From: Lamellibrachia columna | Lineage: Eukaryota; Annelida; Polychaeta; Sabellida; Siboglinidae | DNA: 64,000 nt | Direction of reading: 5' to 3' | NCBI GenBank assembly: GCA_963662155.1 | Contig: OY759264.1 | Coordinates: 11,115,931-11,179,930 of the forward strand | Shown: piece after piece, positions 32,301 to 45,940 of the stretch | Layout: each line of letters opens with the position of its first letter | Numbering within the stretch: the stretch's first letter is position 1 | Made by a program: the position numbers and the translations under genes | The notes under the pieces: model-generated | Databases searched by the model: none | Told to the model about the DNA's origin: nothing | What the model saw: only the letters and a program-made list of their open reading frames with translations

Positions 32301-35270
32301 TAGTCTAATATACTTGCTAACTGTGTCTTCTATTAACCTCGCATGAGAAAAAAAACCTGCCACCTAGCGAATACGGAGAACACTGTGTAACAAAACAACG
32401 AAGTCAGTGTGTACTAATTTACGCTAAAATCCTGCTGTTAATTCCTTTTTACCGAAAACGTTTACTACCACTATGTCAGATATTACCTTATGTATGTAAT
32501 TTAAGTAAATAAATCACTTTATCTTATATATATATATATTAGCCAATGTAAACGATAGCTCGATGCACGGGTTGAATTCACGACCTGTAAACAAACTCCC
32601 TTTTATCGCTCGTTGAGTTTGAATCCGGGAAAAAATACTACCTCTGTTAACAAAAACGGTTTCTTAATATATGTCTACAAGAAGTTGGTGAACAATATAT
32701 GCATAATACTAATACTTATTCTAACCAATATTCCAATGTTACTGACTATTCACTATGCTATCTCAATTTTCGAATAGTAAATTCCCGGCACGTGAGAGGC
32801 GCCGAGCGACAGAATCATCAACATAATGATGTTGGCCGTTTAATGGAAGAAGAAGAAGTAAACAACCCTATTAACGCTCGCTGAATTCCCTGACAGAATC
32901 CGAAACTAACTTACTCTAAAATACTCCCTCTGACTAATAATTAACAAAACCTGTTTCCTAATATATGTCTACAATACGTTTGTGTATAATATATATTCAA
33001 TAGTAATACTTATTCTATTTGATATACCGCGTTTTTCTGTAAATGATCTACACCAAATTCAAGTCGCTGCACCAAGTCCAAGTAGCCGGAAGTCAACTGA
33101 CCTGAGTTGCACAATGGCAGGGTTATACAAGAGTTTGAGTGAAACTGAGTATATTACAAGAACCTGATCCAAACTCATTTCAAGAAGACGATTGTAGATA
33201 AGCATAGTAATTACGAGCCTAGTGATTTAAGGGTCTTGGATTGCACAGAGCAGGTTCAATTTGATTCACCTGTAGCTTGCTGATTCAGACACAAACACTG
33301 ACACTGAAAAATAGTGACATGGGTTAAAATGGCTGCAGCGGCCAGTGTGTTATTAAATACTTGTTATACAAGTCTAAATAATAGTTCCCTTGGCAAACAT
33401 GGAACGGTAGTCGCCAGATGGCGCTGACCCGATTTCCGGGTAGTTCAACCCGGCCCGTATCCTTGAAAAAATCAGGTTTTAAATAAATTTTAACATGTTA
33501 GATGCTTTAGTTATATCATAGTACAAGATCACATCACCCAAAATACATTATATTCTCACCTCCCAACCATGTGATGAAACGTGCCCGGGTGATGTCCGCC
33601 CTTTGACAGCAGTTTTATAGCACGTGCTCGCGGCACAGGAATCCAACTTGTTGACAAATAGTCTCAATGAAACAGCGATTTTGTATATGATTGAGATGGC
33701 ATACGTAGCCATAGCCAAATTAGCCATAAAAAACCATGGAATGACAGATTGGATGTTATTAATGTCCCAAAAATGCATATAACACTTGCATTTACGAGAT
33801 CTTGAATGGGAAAAAATAGTCGTCAAGAACATAAACAATTGACCAAAACTGGCTGTCAGCAATTTCTATCAATATTTGGCTGATATTCAGGGCTCTTTAA
33901 ATATCATTCCGATGACAGTATTGATTGTGATTACACTAATTGAACTCCCTGGCATGTAACTAATCACTGGGATACTTATTGGTGTGATGCAAATCCTGTA
34001 AATGTGGCAAATATTCCGATTATGTCAAGATCACATGGACACATGGAGATCTTGTTCCACTACCTGGACATCGCTAAAATGCTGCTGCCACCTGTCGAAA
34101 GGACGATGACTTATGGTATTTGGCAAGAGAGCCATTACCATATTATTGGCTTCAATGTTGACAATATGTCATTACAGCAAGCCCATTTTTTTAATGTCGT
34201 TGACTTACTTGACACCTCTGGAAGTTGTACCCCTCCATTCTGTTCTAGTTATGACTGCTCTGCTGTCAACAGTGGGAGCCCAGCTTCTTTCCTGATCTAA
34301 TCACTCCACCTCTTCAGTGGTCTTCCTCTCTTTCCCTGTCCTTTGAAGTCTTGTTTGTATGCTTGCCTAACAATGTCTACCTGAGTCTTCTGTGCCTGAA
34401 TGCCCATCCTACCTTCGTATGCAGGAGTTGATTGCACAAGATGCGCCGAAGCGACATAAACTCTCAGTACACGTGGTGTCCTCTGTGGGTGAGGTAGAGA
34501 ACCACGTAGTCACTGATGAATCACCAGATGGCGCTGCCGAGCCACCAAAGGTATGTACCGTGCATGTAAAAATATGTCAAGGCATAACAGCAGCTTTGGC
34601 AAAATGTAATTTTTGTCTGCACTGAGAATGACTCAAATGTCAACGGTTTTGACACATTTCCAGCAGTAAATAATTTTACAATAATCAGTGCACAGTTTAT
34701 ATATATTATATTTTGTTACCTTATATTTTCATTGTTGTAGTTTAAATTTATAAAGTAAATAGACTTGTCACGTTGTATGGATTTCCTGTATGTATTACAG
34801 ATATTTTGAGTGTATATGACAGTGTGTAATTTTTACACGCATTTGTTTTAAATGGAGAAATTATAAAGCACATATTTTCTTGTGTTCGTCACGTAAGTCA
34901 AAGCACAAGTACTTTTTATGCTACCCAGGGTAGGCAGTTTTCCAGCAAAACCTAGTGGATTTCATTTGATGTATGTGTATTTCATAGCCCGATAGATGGC
35001 AACGCTCAATCAGTATGAGAATGCTATAGATTGATTAACCAGCAAATATTTATACAGATTTATACACAATTTCAAGTAAAAATGCAGATTTCAACCCCAA
35101 AAATATGGCAGGTTTGACTACACAATTTTCATGTCTGGCCACTTACTCTTGCCGTTCTTTTCCAGCCATCCGAAATAGGGGATGTTTGTGCCTTCAAACG
35201 CCAGCTCGGACTCTTCCCTCTTCCCAAGCCCTGTATCTGTCTGGGAGCGGCCACAAAGTCTAAACTGTGA
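1734..35270 (+). CDS. Ide: Insulin-degrading enzyme (M16A zinc metalloprotease, insulysin), 25 exons
   Basis: It degrades short amyloidogenic peptides such as insulin and amyloid-beta inside a closed two-half chamber (known of the family). Coding exons: 1734-1832, 2753-3021, 4720-4889, 5925-6047, 6452-6564, 7601-7690, 12095-12167, 12897-12989, 13719-13810, 14288-14368, 14841-14944, 15428-15530, 16003-16101, 17854-17963, 20348-20492, 21170-21280, 22087-22207, 23119-23210, 23662-23773, 25442-25609, 26041-26165, 27062-27209, 27528-27589, 34425-34550, 35166-35270. All introns are GT-AG, phases match throughout, and the sum is 2934 nt, or 977 aa plus stop. That equals within one residue the human form starting at Met42. 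The inverted zinc motif HFCEH is at residues 67-71 and the third ligand Glu at about 148. The C-terminal domain keeps RTKEQLGYIVFSG, and the protein ends in SKL. The start is the first in-frame ATG; an upstream exon adding a mitochondrial leader cannot be excluded. Confidence 0.96.
1912..1966. repeat. Short tandem repeat, about 24 bp x 2-3
   Basis: Imperfect copies of AGGTGAAATTAATTGATT lie in the first Ide intron. Confidence 0.6.
2249..2370. repeat. 26-bp minisatellite, 3 full copies plus a diverged copy
   Basis: The unit begins GACTACATCAGTACCCCTGG and is repeated in the first Ide intron. The last copies diverge to CAATACCCCTGGCAGATC. Confidence 0.8.
2753..3021 (+). CDS. Ide: Ide exon 2 (catalytic zinc motif)
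   Basis: It encodes residues 34 to about 122. It contains the inverted zinc-binding motif HFCEH, with His67 and His71 as zinc ligands and Glu70 as the general base by family analogy. The conserved [19 protein letters not shown] stretch follows. The donor splits an Arg codon (AG|G) that is completed in exon 3. It is the largest coding exon of the gene. Confidence 0.96.
3022..4719. other. Ide intron 2, nothing recognisable
   Basis: AT-rich intronic sequence. It holds no ORF with protein-like composition, no long repeat and no transposon ends that I recognise. Confidence 0.5.
4720..4889 (+). CDS. Ide: Ide exon 3 (third zinc ligand)
   Basis: It encodes [11 protein letters not shown] and [14 protein letters not shown]. 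The Glu of NSEN sits at about residue 148, matching human Glu189, the third zinc ligand. The acceptor is CTGATTTAG and the donor ACTG|gtgggt, in phase 1. Confidence 0.95.
5340..5810 (+). mobile_element. SINE family A remnant containing a 62-bp x 6 minisatellite
   Basis: The left side (GGGCAATTTCGTTCA) and right side (GTTGTGGGCTCAC) match the body and 3' end of SINE family A. Between them, 5386-5757 is six near-identical 62-bp units (ACTAAAAGCCCTGGTGTC, CCAGGGAGTAACAG), themselves the SINE middle region. The minisatellite therefore grew inside a SINE. The tRNA-like head is absent. Confidence 0.75.
6565..7320. other. Ide intron 5, proximal part, nothing recognisable
   Basis: Intronic sequence without a supportable gene or transposon. 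A pyrimidine-rich patch lies near 6940-7030. Confidence 0.4.
7266..7510. repeat. TA and CATA microsatellites
   Basis: Runs of (TA)n at about 7345-7440 and (CATA)n at about 7448-7510 lie in intron 5. Several overlapping ORFs on the minus strand are products of these simple repeats. Confidence 0.9.
7601..7690 (+). CDS. Ide: Ide exon 6, whose 3' end seeds the 42-bp array
   Basis: It encodes 30 residues, including [10 protein letters not shown] and [12 protein letters not shown], and ends at AAT|gtaggt in phase 0. The last 15 coding bases (codons Y-Y-Q-S-N) and this donor are the first part of the unit repeated 91 times in the following intron. The exon itself is intact and joins in frame to exon 7 ([15 protein letters not shown], the conserved exosite region). 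Confidence 0.95.
7676..11496 (+). repeat. 42-bp minisatellite, 91 copies, spanning the exon 6 / intron 6 junction
   Basis: The unit starts TACTACCAGTCTAAT, identical to the last 15 bases of exon 6. It continues gtaggt (the donor), then a pyrimidine-rich stretch ending ATACAG. The total length of 3821 bp equals 91 x 42 minus one base, and the single 1-bp deletion is at about 11221. Units differ at a few sites (gtcAtc/gtcGtc, cAcat/cGcat, cacTtac). Higher-order blocks are visible; for example the variant series at 8167 recurs at 8671, 12 units later. Confidence 0.97.
11603..11726. repeat. About 38-bp tandem repeat, 3 copies
   Basis: The unit contains ACATGACCTTGACATTCAGC and TGCAATG. It lies in intron 6 after the large array. 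Confidence 0.75.
13920..14236. repeat. About 26-bp minisatellite in intron 9
   Basis: Repeats of TTATTTAGCATCAGTGTTGA (about seven copies) are flanked by a related TTATTCTAGTGTCATTGTAG form at each edge. The array ends about 50 bp before exon 10 and does not include a splice site. Confidence 0.85.
15645..15830 (+). repeat. Dispersed repeat C, copy 1
   Basis: It shares ordered blocks (GCAACACAAACTACTT, TAATAGTTTGTG.GATGATTT, GAGCTAGCATG, TACTAGATAGGTTTGATT) with 16655-16805 and 26300-26470. No coding potential or terminal inverted repeat is seen. The class is unknown. Confidence 0.6.
16655..16805 (+). repeat. Dispersed repeat C, copy 2
   Basis: It carries TTTAATAGTTTGTCTGATGA, ACGAGCTAGCATGTTGTAG and ATACTAGGTAGGTTTGGTT in the same order as copy 1. 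The left edge is unclear. Confidence 0.6.
16940..17685 (+). mobile_element. Degraded LINE 3' end(s), CR1/L2-group
   Basis: Plus-strand frames show WNSLPELVV then [12 protein letters not shown] (about 17010-17100), the usual last residues of CR1/L2-group ORF2. A second, similar block ([22 protein letters not shown]) lies at about 17235-17310. A TA microsatellite follows at 17337-17376, then a roughly 130-bp duplicated AT-rich segment. The tail AGATTTGGTGCTATAGAATT resembles LINE 3' UTR ends. All frames are broken. Confidence 0.6.
17688..17808. repeat. 20-bp minisatellite in intron 13
   Basis: About six imperfect copies of CCTAAGGTTACTGTAAGGAT end 45 bp before the exon 14 acceptor. Confidence 0.85.
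17943..18106 (+). repeat. 41-bp x 4 tandem repeat spanning the exon 14 / intron 14 junction
   Basis: The unit is 21 coding bases at the end of exon 14 (CATCAACATGGAGTTCACAAG) followed by the donor gtaatg and TTCACCCAGTCATC. Copies start at 17943, 17984, 18025 and 18066 and are essentially identical. The coding end and the 5' splice site are thus present four times in a row. Confidence 0.97.
18107..18269. other. GC-richer intronic segment, origin unknown
   Basis: It contains a palindrome-rich stretch (CGACCGGGAAGCAGCTCCGG) followed by purine-rich sequence. I do not recognise it. It may be part of the rearranged repeat cluster that follows. Confidence 0.3.
18270..18390 (-). mobile_element. SINE family A remnant, internally deleted
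   Basis: On the minus strand it shows AGACTGTCTATCGAGAAGCC, CTACCTGGTGTTTATGCC and CCAGTTGTGGACTTA. These are pieces of the SINE family A head, body and 3' end in the right order, with an internal deletion. Confidence 0.6.
18405..18520 (-). repeat. Hairpin-type retroelement tail, copy 1
   Basis: On the minus strand a stem (CTCGGATTTTCCGAG, flanked by GCGCCA and TGGCGCC) leads into TTTTATTATTATTATTA. This is the usual layout of a LINE/SINE 3' end. Related sequence is seen at 22845-22960 and 24940-25030. Confidence 0.5.
18575..18968 (+). mobile_element. CR1-like LINE 3' fragment (5'-truncated)
   Basis: The plus strand encodes [19 protein letters not shown] then [20 protein letters not shown], ending at 18872. 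It matches the C-terminus of the element at 28150 closely. The 3' UTR (GACTCTCGATAAGCCAATGG) also matches, and the fragment ends in ATCTTGTTAAA, the same terminal 10-mer. It is a young-looking, same-family copy in the opposite orientation. Confidence 0.88.
18969..20347. other. Ide intron 14, distal part, nothing firmly recognised
   Basis: Intronic sequence with an ATTTT pentamer run at about 19565-19590 (possible retroelement tail on the minus strand). No supportable gene. The 152-aa minus-strand ORF at 18758-19216 has no recognisable domain and overlaps the LINE fragment. Confidence 0.4.
20693..20745. repeat. 20-bp tandem repeat, 3 copies
   Basis: Copies of ACATTTGTTGACTGTACAG in intron 15. 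Confidence 0.7.
20998..21182 (+). repeat. 32-bp degenerate tandem repeat spanning the exon 16 acceptor
   Basis: Units begin GTACAT or GTACAG at 20998, 21030, 21062, about 21096, 21132 and 21164. Each continues ATGAGTATACATG and TTGTATATG. The last unit contains the used acceptor GTGTACAG and the first bases of exon 16 (ATGAGTATACGTGG). The unit starting at 21030 carries another GTACAG acceptor-like site. Confidence 0.9.
21170..21280 (+). CDS. Ide: Ide exon 16, whose 5' end lies in a 32-bp repeat
   Basis: It encodes [20 protein letters not shown] and onward to FNIIKEN, collinear with human LSVKGYNDKQ. The acceptor GTGTACAG and about the first 13 coding bases form the last unit of a degenerate tandem repeat that fills the preceding 170 bp. 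The start was chosen because it restores phase 0 with exon 15 and matches the human alignment. Confidence 0.92.
21645..21720 (+). mobile_element. SINE family B 3' end
   Basis: The string GTCCTAAGGATTGGACACC followed by ATGGTACATAAGAGCC matches the 3' end of the SINE at 52341-52675 (CCCAAGGACTGGATACCGCG, CTACATAAAAACTTACC). Confidence 0.5.
21725..21955 (+). mobile_element. tRNA-derived SINE (family A)
   Basis: The box A-like TGGTGGTTAGAGCACCAG and box B-like GAGGTTTGAGTCTACC are about 35 bp apart, followed by the family body (CTACCTGGTGTCTATACC) and ending GTCGTGGACTCAC. It is in the same orientation as Ide, in intron 16. It is not a tRNA gene, because the acceptor stem is absent. Confidence 0.8.
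22600..22850. repeat. 34-bp minisatellite in intron 17, about 7 copies
   Basis: The unit contains AAAGTTTTGCCATACAATAG and CAATAACAATACAC, with occasional single-base changes. The minus-strand ORFs over it are repeat artefacts. Confidence 0.9.
22845..22960 (-). repeat. Hairpin-type retroelement tail, copy 2
   Basis: GTGCCTAAATACTCGGCAAC, GAGCCCAGAGGTGCATCAG and AAAGGGTTTGGCAATCTCG align block by block with 18440-18520 and follow an A-rich run. This suggests a minus-strand 3' end. Confidence 0.45.
23852..24904. repeat. 39-bp minisatellite, 27 copies, in intron 19
   Basis: The unit contains ATGTGCAATCCCATGAGTAG and TGAAGTGGTAGATCAG. Variants (GAG or GGG after CAT, CAATC or CAACC, CCCATG or CTCATG) alternate and repeat as a 10-unit block of 390 bp; the rare CAACC and CTCATG pair recurs at units 8-9 and 18-19. 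Because 39 is a multiple of 3, open frames run through it on both strands. It lies wholly within an intron, and nothing indicates that it is translated. Confidence 0.95.
24940..25030 (-). repeat. Hairpin-type retroelement tail, copy 3
   Basis: ATCGTGCCTAATTCATCAG, ATCTGAATTCCGTGGCAC and ATCAAAACAATGTGAGAG align loosely with copies 1 and 2. Confidence 0.35.
25125..25345 (+). mobile_element. MITE family B, 5'-incomplete copy
   Basis: It shares GCAGGTGCAC, GTCGTCTAAAC, and the terminal GTTGGGGCACAAATCGCTCG then GTAAACCGGTTTTA with the full copy at 37979-38339. The copy lies in intron 19, ending about 95 bp before exon 20. Confidence 0.65.
25442..26165 (+). CDS. Ide: Ide exons 20-21 (substrate-contacting C-terminal segment)
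   Basis: Exon 20 (25442-25609) encodes the strand with LEVYYQCG and [20 protein letters not shown]. Exon 21 (26041-26165) encodes [18 protein letters not shown]. The Arg and Tyr of RTKEQLGY match human Arg824 and Tyr831, which contact the substrate in known structures, and the two conserved cysteines are kept. The codon for Gly is split between the exons. The donor after exon 21 (AAA|gttagt) is duplicated. Confidence 0.94.
26160..26247 (+). repeat. 44-bp x 2 duplication spanning the exon 21 / intron 21 junction
   Basis: The unit begins with the last six coding bases ATGAAA and the donor gttagt and ends GCGACTCAG. The two copies (26160-26203 and 26204-26247) are identical and are followed by another ATG. 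This is the smallest of the junction-spanning arrays. Confidence 0.97.
26300..26470 (+). repeat. Dispersed repeat C, copy 3
   Basis: It carries TTGCAACACAAACTACTTC, TGATAGTTTGTGCAATGATT and GTACTAGATAGTTTTGATTG in the order seen in copies 1 and 2. Confidence 0.6.
26693..26752. repeat. 11-bp tandem repeat, 5 copies
   Basis: Copies of GTTATCACTAT in intron 21. Confidence 0.9.
28150..31023 (-). pseudogene. CR1-like LINE ORF2 (APE endonuclease and reverse transcriptase), broken
   Basis: ORF2 starts two bases after the ORF1 stop codon. Endonuclease motifs are [28 protein letters not shown] and GNSDHN (31023-29818). A 1-bp deletion near 29871 shifts the frame. RT motifs then follow: [41 protein letters not shown] and [13 protein letters not shown] (motif A) in 29779-29060. 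A second frameshift at about 29062-29072 precedes [11 protein letters not shown] (motif B) and FADDTKLF (motif C, Phe for Tyr). The C-terminus has [20 protein letters not shown]. It would nick target DNA and copy the element RNA, but it is inactive here. Confidence 0.93.
31026..32229 (-). pseudogene. CR1-like LINE ORF1 (PHD-like finger, coiled coil, SGNH esterase), broken
   Basis: N-terminal residues 17-50 show CGSC and CRGC cysteine pairs around another Cys (PHD-like zinc finger). A short Glu/Leu-rich coiled-coil stretch follows, then a low-complexity tract of repeated GVGETG and VKER residues (31640-31860). A frameshift near 31570-31630 moves into a second frame with [10 protein letters not shown] (nucleophile Ser block), VHVGTNNVE and DGLHLSGKG (Asp-His block), the hallmarks of an SGNH hydrolase. 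A TGA at 31251-31253 interrupts the esterase in frame. The protein would bind nucleic acid or chromatin and act in retrotransposition, as inferred from CR1 relatives. Confidence 0.85.
32560..33030 (-). repeat. Two diverged copies of a segment in the LINE 5' region
   Basis: About 32585-32735 and 32855-33020 share GCTCGTTGA/GCTCGCTGA, AAAATACT.CCTCTG, AACAAAA, TAATATATGTCTACAA and AATACTTATTCTA in the same order, roughly 270-290 bp apart. A fainter third match may lie at 32400-32460. This resembles the tandem promoter monomers seen in some LINE 5' UTRs. That role is an inference. Confidence 0.6.
33031..34424. other. Ide intron 23, distal part, nothing recognisable
   Basis: Unique-looking intronic sequence. 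A GC-richer patch at 33400-33470 contains CCGGGTAGTTCAACCCGG. No gene is supported here. Confidence 0.4.
35166..35270 (+). CDS. Ide: Ide exon 25 (last exon, SKL terminus)
   Basis: It follows a TTTTCCAG acceptor and encodes [13 protein letters not shown] (compare human FKRGLPLFPLVKP), ending KSKL then TGA. The terminal SKL is a canonical type 1 peroxisomal targeting signal; the human protein ends AKL. This supports dual cytosolic and peroxisomal location by family knowledge. Confidence 0.95.
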   Translation, partial: PSEIGDVCAFKRQLGLFPLPKPCICLGAATKSKL

Positions 35271-35566
35271 ACTCGGTGGACATAGCTCTTATCCCACTTA
35301 GATCAGGTCACCACGTGGGCTACAAACCCCTCTTAGAACTATGTGTGGGGTGAATACATTTTGGTCGAGGTGATGGTTAATATGATTACTCCATGTAAGG
35401 ATTTCACATATAGTGGAAATTAAATATGTTAGTGTGTAAATCAGGCACATTTCTGTGTATTTGTTGTATCAGTATGTGCAGTAATGTCCCGTCTACTAAC
35501 TGCACGTGATTTGTAGTATCTGAAGGCTGATCTCTAAACACGATGTGTGACAACGCACCAAATAAA
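35271..35566 (+). terminator. Ide 3' UTR and polyadenylation signal
   Basis: The first AATAAA after the Ide stop codon is at 35561-35566, giving a plausible 3' UTR of about 300-320 nt. It is unsupported by transcript data. Further A/T-rich sequence follows to 36240, with no gene. Confidence 0.55.
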
Positions 35567-36271
35567 TTTTATTTAATCTCATTTGGATGGCCAAAATGTT
35601 CGAATAGATTTATACTACATAACATGATTTTATGATGAAAATAATCAGCCTTTCAACCTTTAATAAGATGCTTTGTGCATTTGCAATTAAAAATGTTAAA
35701 GTGAACTACACGTGCCAAACCGACAAGTTCAATTCCATGTTTGTTAGGGATGATACCTGTATCCTGACAAGTTTATGGGGATGGCATAAAATAAACATGG
35801 ATTACTGTTATGTTCGTTAAAGGTGAATACGCCTACGTGTTGACTAGGCCCAACGCAGTTGAATAAACGATGTGGAGGAATAGGTGGATCGTAAATTTTT
35901 TTGCATAAATTTTATTTAAATCTAATTAGAAAATATATAAATCTAATTAGAAAATATATAATAACAGCGATGTTCATATGTTGCTATTATTGTGCCGATG
36001 AATATTTAATTTTGCTACTTTCTTCAATTGAACTGTATGTTTGTGCTGGATATGTATTCATTGATATGTATTTATCGATAGGTGATTATTTGAACCGGTA
36101 AATGTTTGTTGTTTACAATTTGTTATAACAACAATAAATTAATACAAGAAACAATCAAATGCACACACAACTATATGTGTACGAAGGCAACATATCAATA
36201 AATCTTATGATATCAAAGTTTGACTACCATATGGTAACATATTGAAAAGTTAGTATGCGTCCACAGGATAA

Positions 36272-36440
36272 GGCCACTTTACACGTGTGATTTGTGCCCC
36301 AGTTGGTCGGGTGACACCGTACTAAATTATGTGTGCTTTAGACGAGCGACGTGGCTAGACACTAACCTAGATCTTGACTCGTGCCATTCCCGATTTGAGC
36401 ATTGATGAAAGGTTCACCTGCGATCGGTTGTGGTGGCCCA
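36272..36440 (-). mobile_element. MITE family B, partial copy
   Basis: In reverse complement it matches the right half of the copy at 37979-38339. Shared blocks are TCAAGATCTAGGT, TCGCTCGTCTAAA, GTGTCACCCGACCAACTGG and GGCACAAATC. It ends at GGCC like the full copy. Confidence 0.65.
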
Positions 36441-37038
36441 GCTCGATATTTTTAGCCATTTTTACACTGCTATATCATAAGGAACATTATAAATACACGT
36501 ATAGTGGTCGGGGCCAAATTTGAATCCGTTGATTACGTAGTAATACATGTCTACATGTGAACTAGAGCCTCTGGTCATAGCTTTGGCAGTTAAGAATAAC
36601 TGAGGAAAATAAAACAAATATGAAATTGATGGCATCGTTTCTTTGCGTGTATGTGTGCGCGCGTGCGTATGTGATGAGTGTGTGTGTAAGATGTTGCATT
36701 AACAAAATTCCGGTAAGTGGTAGGACATTTAATACAAGACCGACAAGCGTTAATAGACGTACCATCACTCTTAACAATGTAATGTGTAGCTATTGTGAAA
36801 ACATTCGCGAGAGACTCCGTTATGATGTCATGGCACGTCTATTTACGTTCACCACGGAAACTGAACTGCAGTTAACATGTGCGACTAACGTATGTCGAAG
36901 CAAATATCGGCTGTTTGCAGCCAATAAAATTATTGTGACACTTGGTGCCACTGTGACTAAATATAAACAGAAAATGAAATACTACTATTACAAAATGGCA
37001 ACTCGAGCAGTTCAGTGTGATTCGTACACACGTTCAAC

Positions 37039-37373
37039 CCGGGGGGGGGGTACTCCCTATACTGAGGTATACATGTATGTGCCTCGCAAATGCCCATGTT
37101 TTTGGCCATTTTCTCTCTGTCCGAAGAAAAAATGTAAATTTTCTCTCTTTGTGCCCCAATTAAACCTGATAATTTTCTCTTTCATGGAAGAGGAAATTTC
37201 CCAATGAAAACGTTCCGCCCGGGCTTACCTTACACTTATAAATATTAGATAAATTGTTCAATAATTCTCTCTTGGTGACCCTAAATTTCTTGATTTCTCT
37301 TTCTCCATGTGCTCCATGGGGCTTTGATGGCACACCCCACCGTTTTGGTATGGCAGTACCCCCCCCCCCCGGG
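37039..37373 (+). mobile_element. MITE family A with 8-bp target-site duplication
   Basis: The ends are CCGGGGGGGGGGTACTCCC and, inverted, CCCGGGGGGG...TACTGCC. The element is flanked by identical 8-bp CGTTCAAC (37031-37038 and 37374-37381). It has no transposase and is therefore non-autonomous. An 8-bp duplication fits hAT-type transposition, but the superfamily is inferred. A second, interrupted copy is at 62415-63278. Confidence 0.85.
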
Positions 37374-37978
37374 CGTTCAACCGACTTAAGTTTGTGAACC
37401 AGGCGAAAAGATAGCCTAACACAGTCGTTCCACGAATGTTTTGTGTTTGGTTAAATTGTTAGATTCATTACCCACCGATCTCTCTATATAGAGATCAGTG
37501 CTGTAGTCAGATCTACTGATGTTGGCGCTGCCTCGTGATTCACAAACTGCACCACTAGGTGACGCTAGTACATATAACAAACTAACATAATTCTCCTTTT
37601 GTGACGTAAATGATGACGTTGTCGAATCGTCAACGTAAATGTCGTCATTGTTGACACGTGGTGTCACGTGCTTTCGTTCTTATGTTCCTCGCTATAAGAC
37701 CAGTGGCGCACGTCTGAACCGCTATCTCGAAAAGCGATCTTCACGGTGGGTGCATGCACATTTAGGTTTCTGTGAATAACTATACATGTATCGTGAATCT
37801 GTGCGCACTAATAATTAACGGACACTGAGAGAAATAGCGATTTAGAATAACTGTGATCATGTATGACCTAACAGAAAGTACGACGACGGGAAGTTACTTC
37901 CATAAAAATCGTTCGCCAAGTCTGGAAACATGTCTGACACCTAGGCAGGTGCTACGATTCTACACAGCGTAGCATAAA

Positions 37979-38339
37979 GGCCGGTTTAACGCGAACGATT
38001 AATTGCCCAATTGGTCGGCCAGTACGATATCGAGCGGTATCACGGTGCAAGAATCGGTCGTGTAAACAACCCGCTAGGCCAATTTGTGGCTGCGATTGTC
38101 TCGTCCAAATTGAAGCTGGATCCAATTCATGTCGGTCACAATTTTGAAGTTGGACAATCTGCGGCTGACAAAAGTCGCCAGCAGGTGCACTCATCGTGAC
38201 TTTTCATCAAAGCCCAAATCGGCGCTAGTCAAGATCTAGGTGTCGCTCGTCTAAACTCACACAATAATATGCTGCGCGTTGTTATCCGTCACAGTGTCGC
38301 CCGACCAATTGGGGCACACATCGCTCGTTTAAACCGGCC
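37979..38339 (+). mobile_element. MITE family B, complete copy with about 40-bp inverted ends
   Basis: The left end GGCCGGTTTAA, GCGAACGAT and GCCCAATTGGTCGG pairs with the right end read in reverse, GGCCGGTTTAAACGAGCGAT and GCCCCAATTGGTCGG. It has no ORF. A target-site duplication is not obvious. It lies 58 bp downstream of the Vax stop codon, so it may overlap the Vax 3' UTR. Confidence 0.8.
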
Positions 38340-38396
38340 GTAGACGGCGTAGTGTATAACCAGTCATCGCCCGTTTGTCTCTCCGCGTTGTTATCG

Positions 38397-45940
<7,544 letters not shown>

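Larger units (their letters stand above)
28051..33030 (-). mobile_element. Nearly full-length CR1-like LINE in Ide intron 23
   Basis: It is inserted antisense to Ide. Order on the minus strand: 5' region with repeated segments (about 33030-32230), ORF1 with PHD-like and SGNH-esterase domains (32229-31026), ORF2 with APE endonuclease and reverse transcriptase (31023-28150), and a short 3' UTR. It ends in two copies of CTTGTTAAAT (28051-28070) and has no poly(A). ORF1 carrying PHD and esterase domains, together with a short terminal tandem repeat, is known for CR1-group LINEs. Several frameshifts and one stop make it inactive. The exact 5' end and target-site duplication were not found. Confidence 0.92.

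Noticed and set aside
36620..37207. 195-aa plus-strand ORF
   Set aside because: Its second half lies inside MITE family A, and its first half has no recognisable domain.
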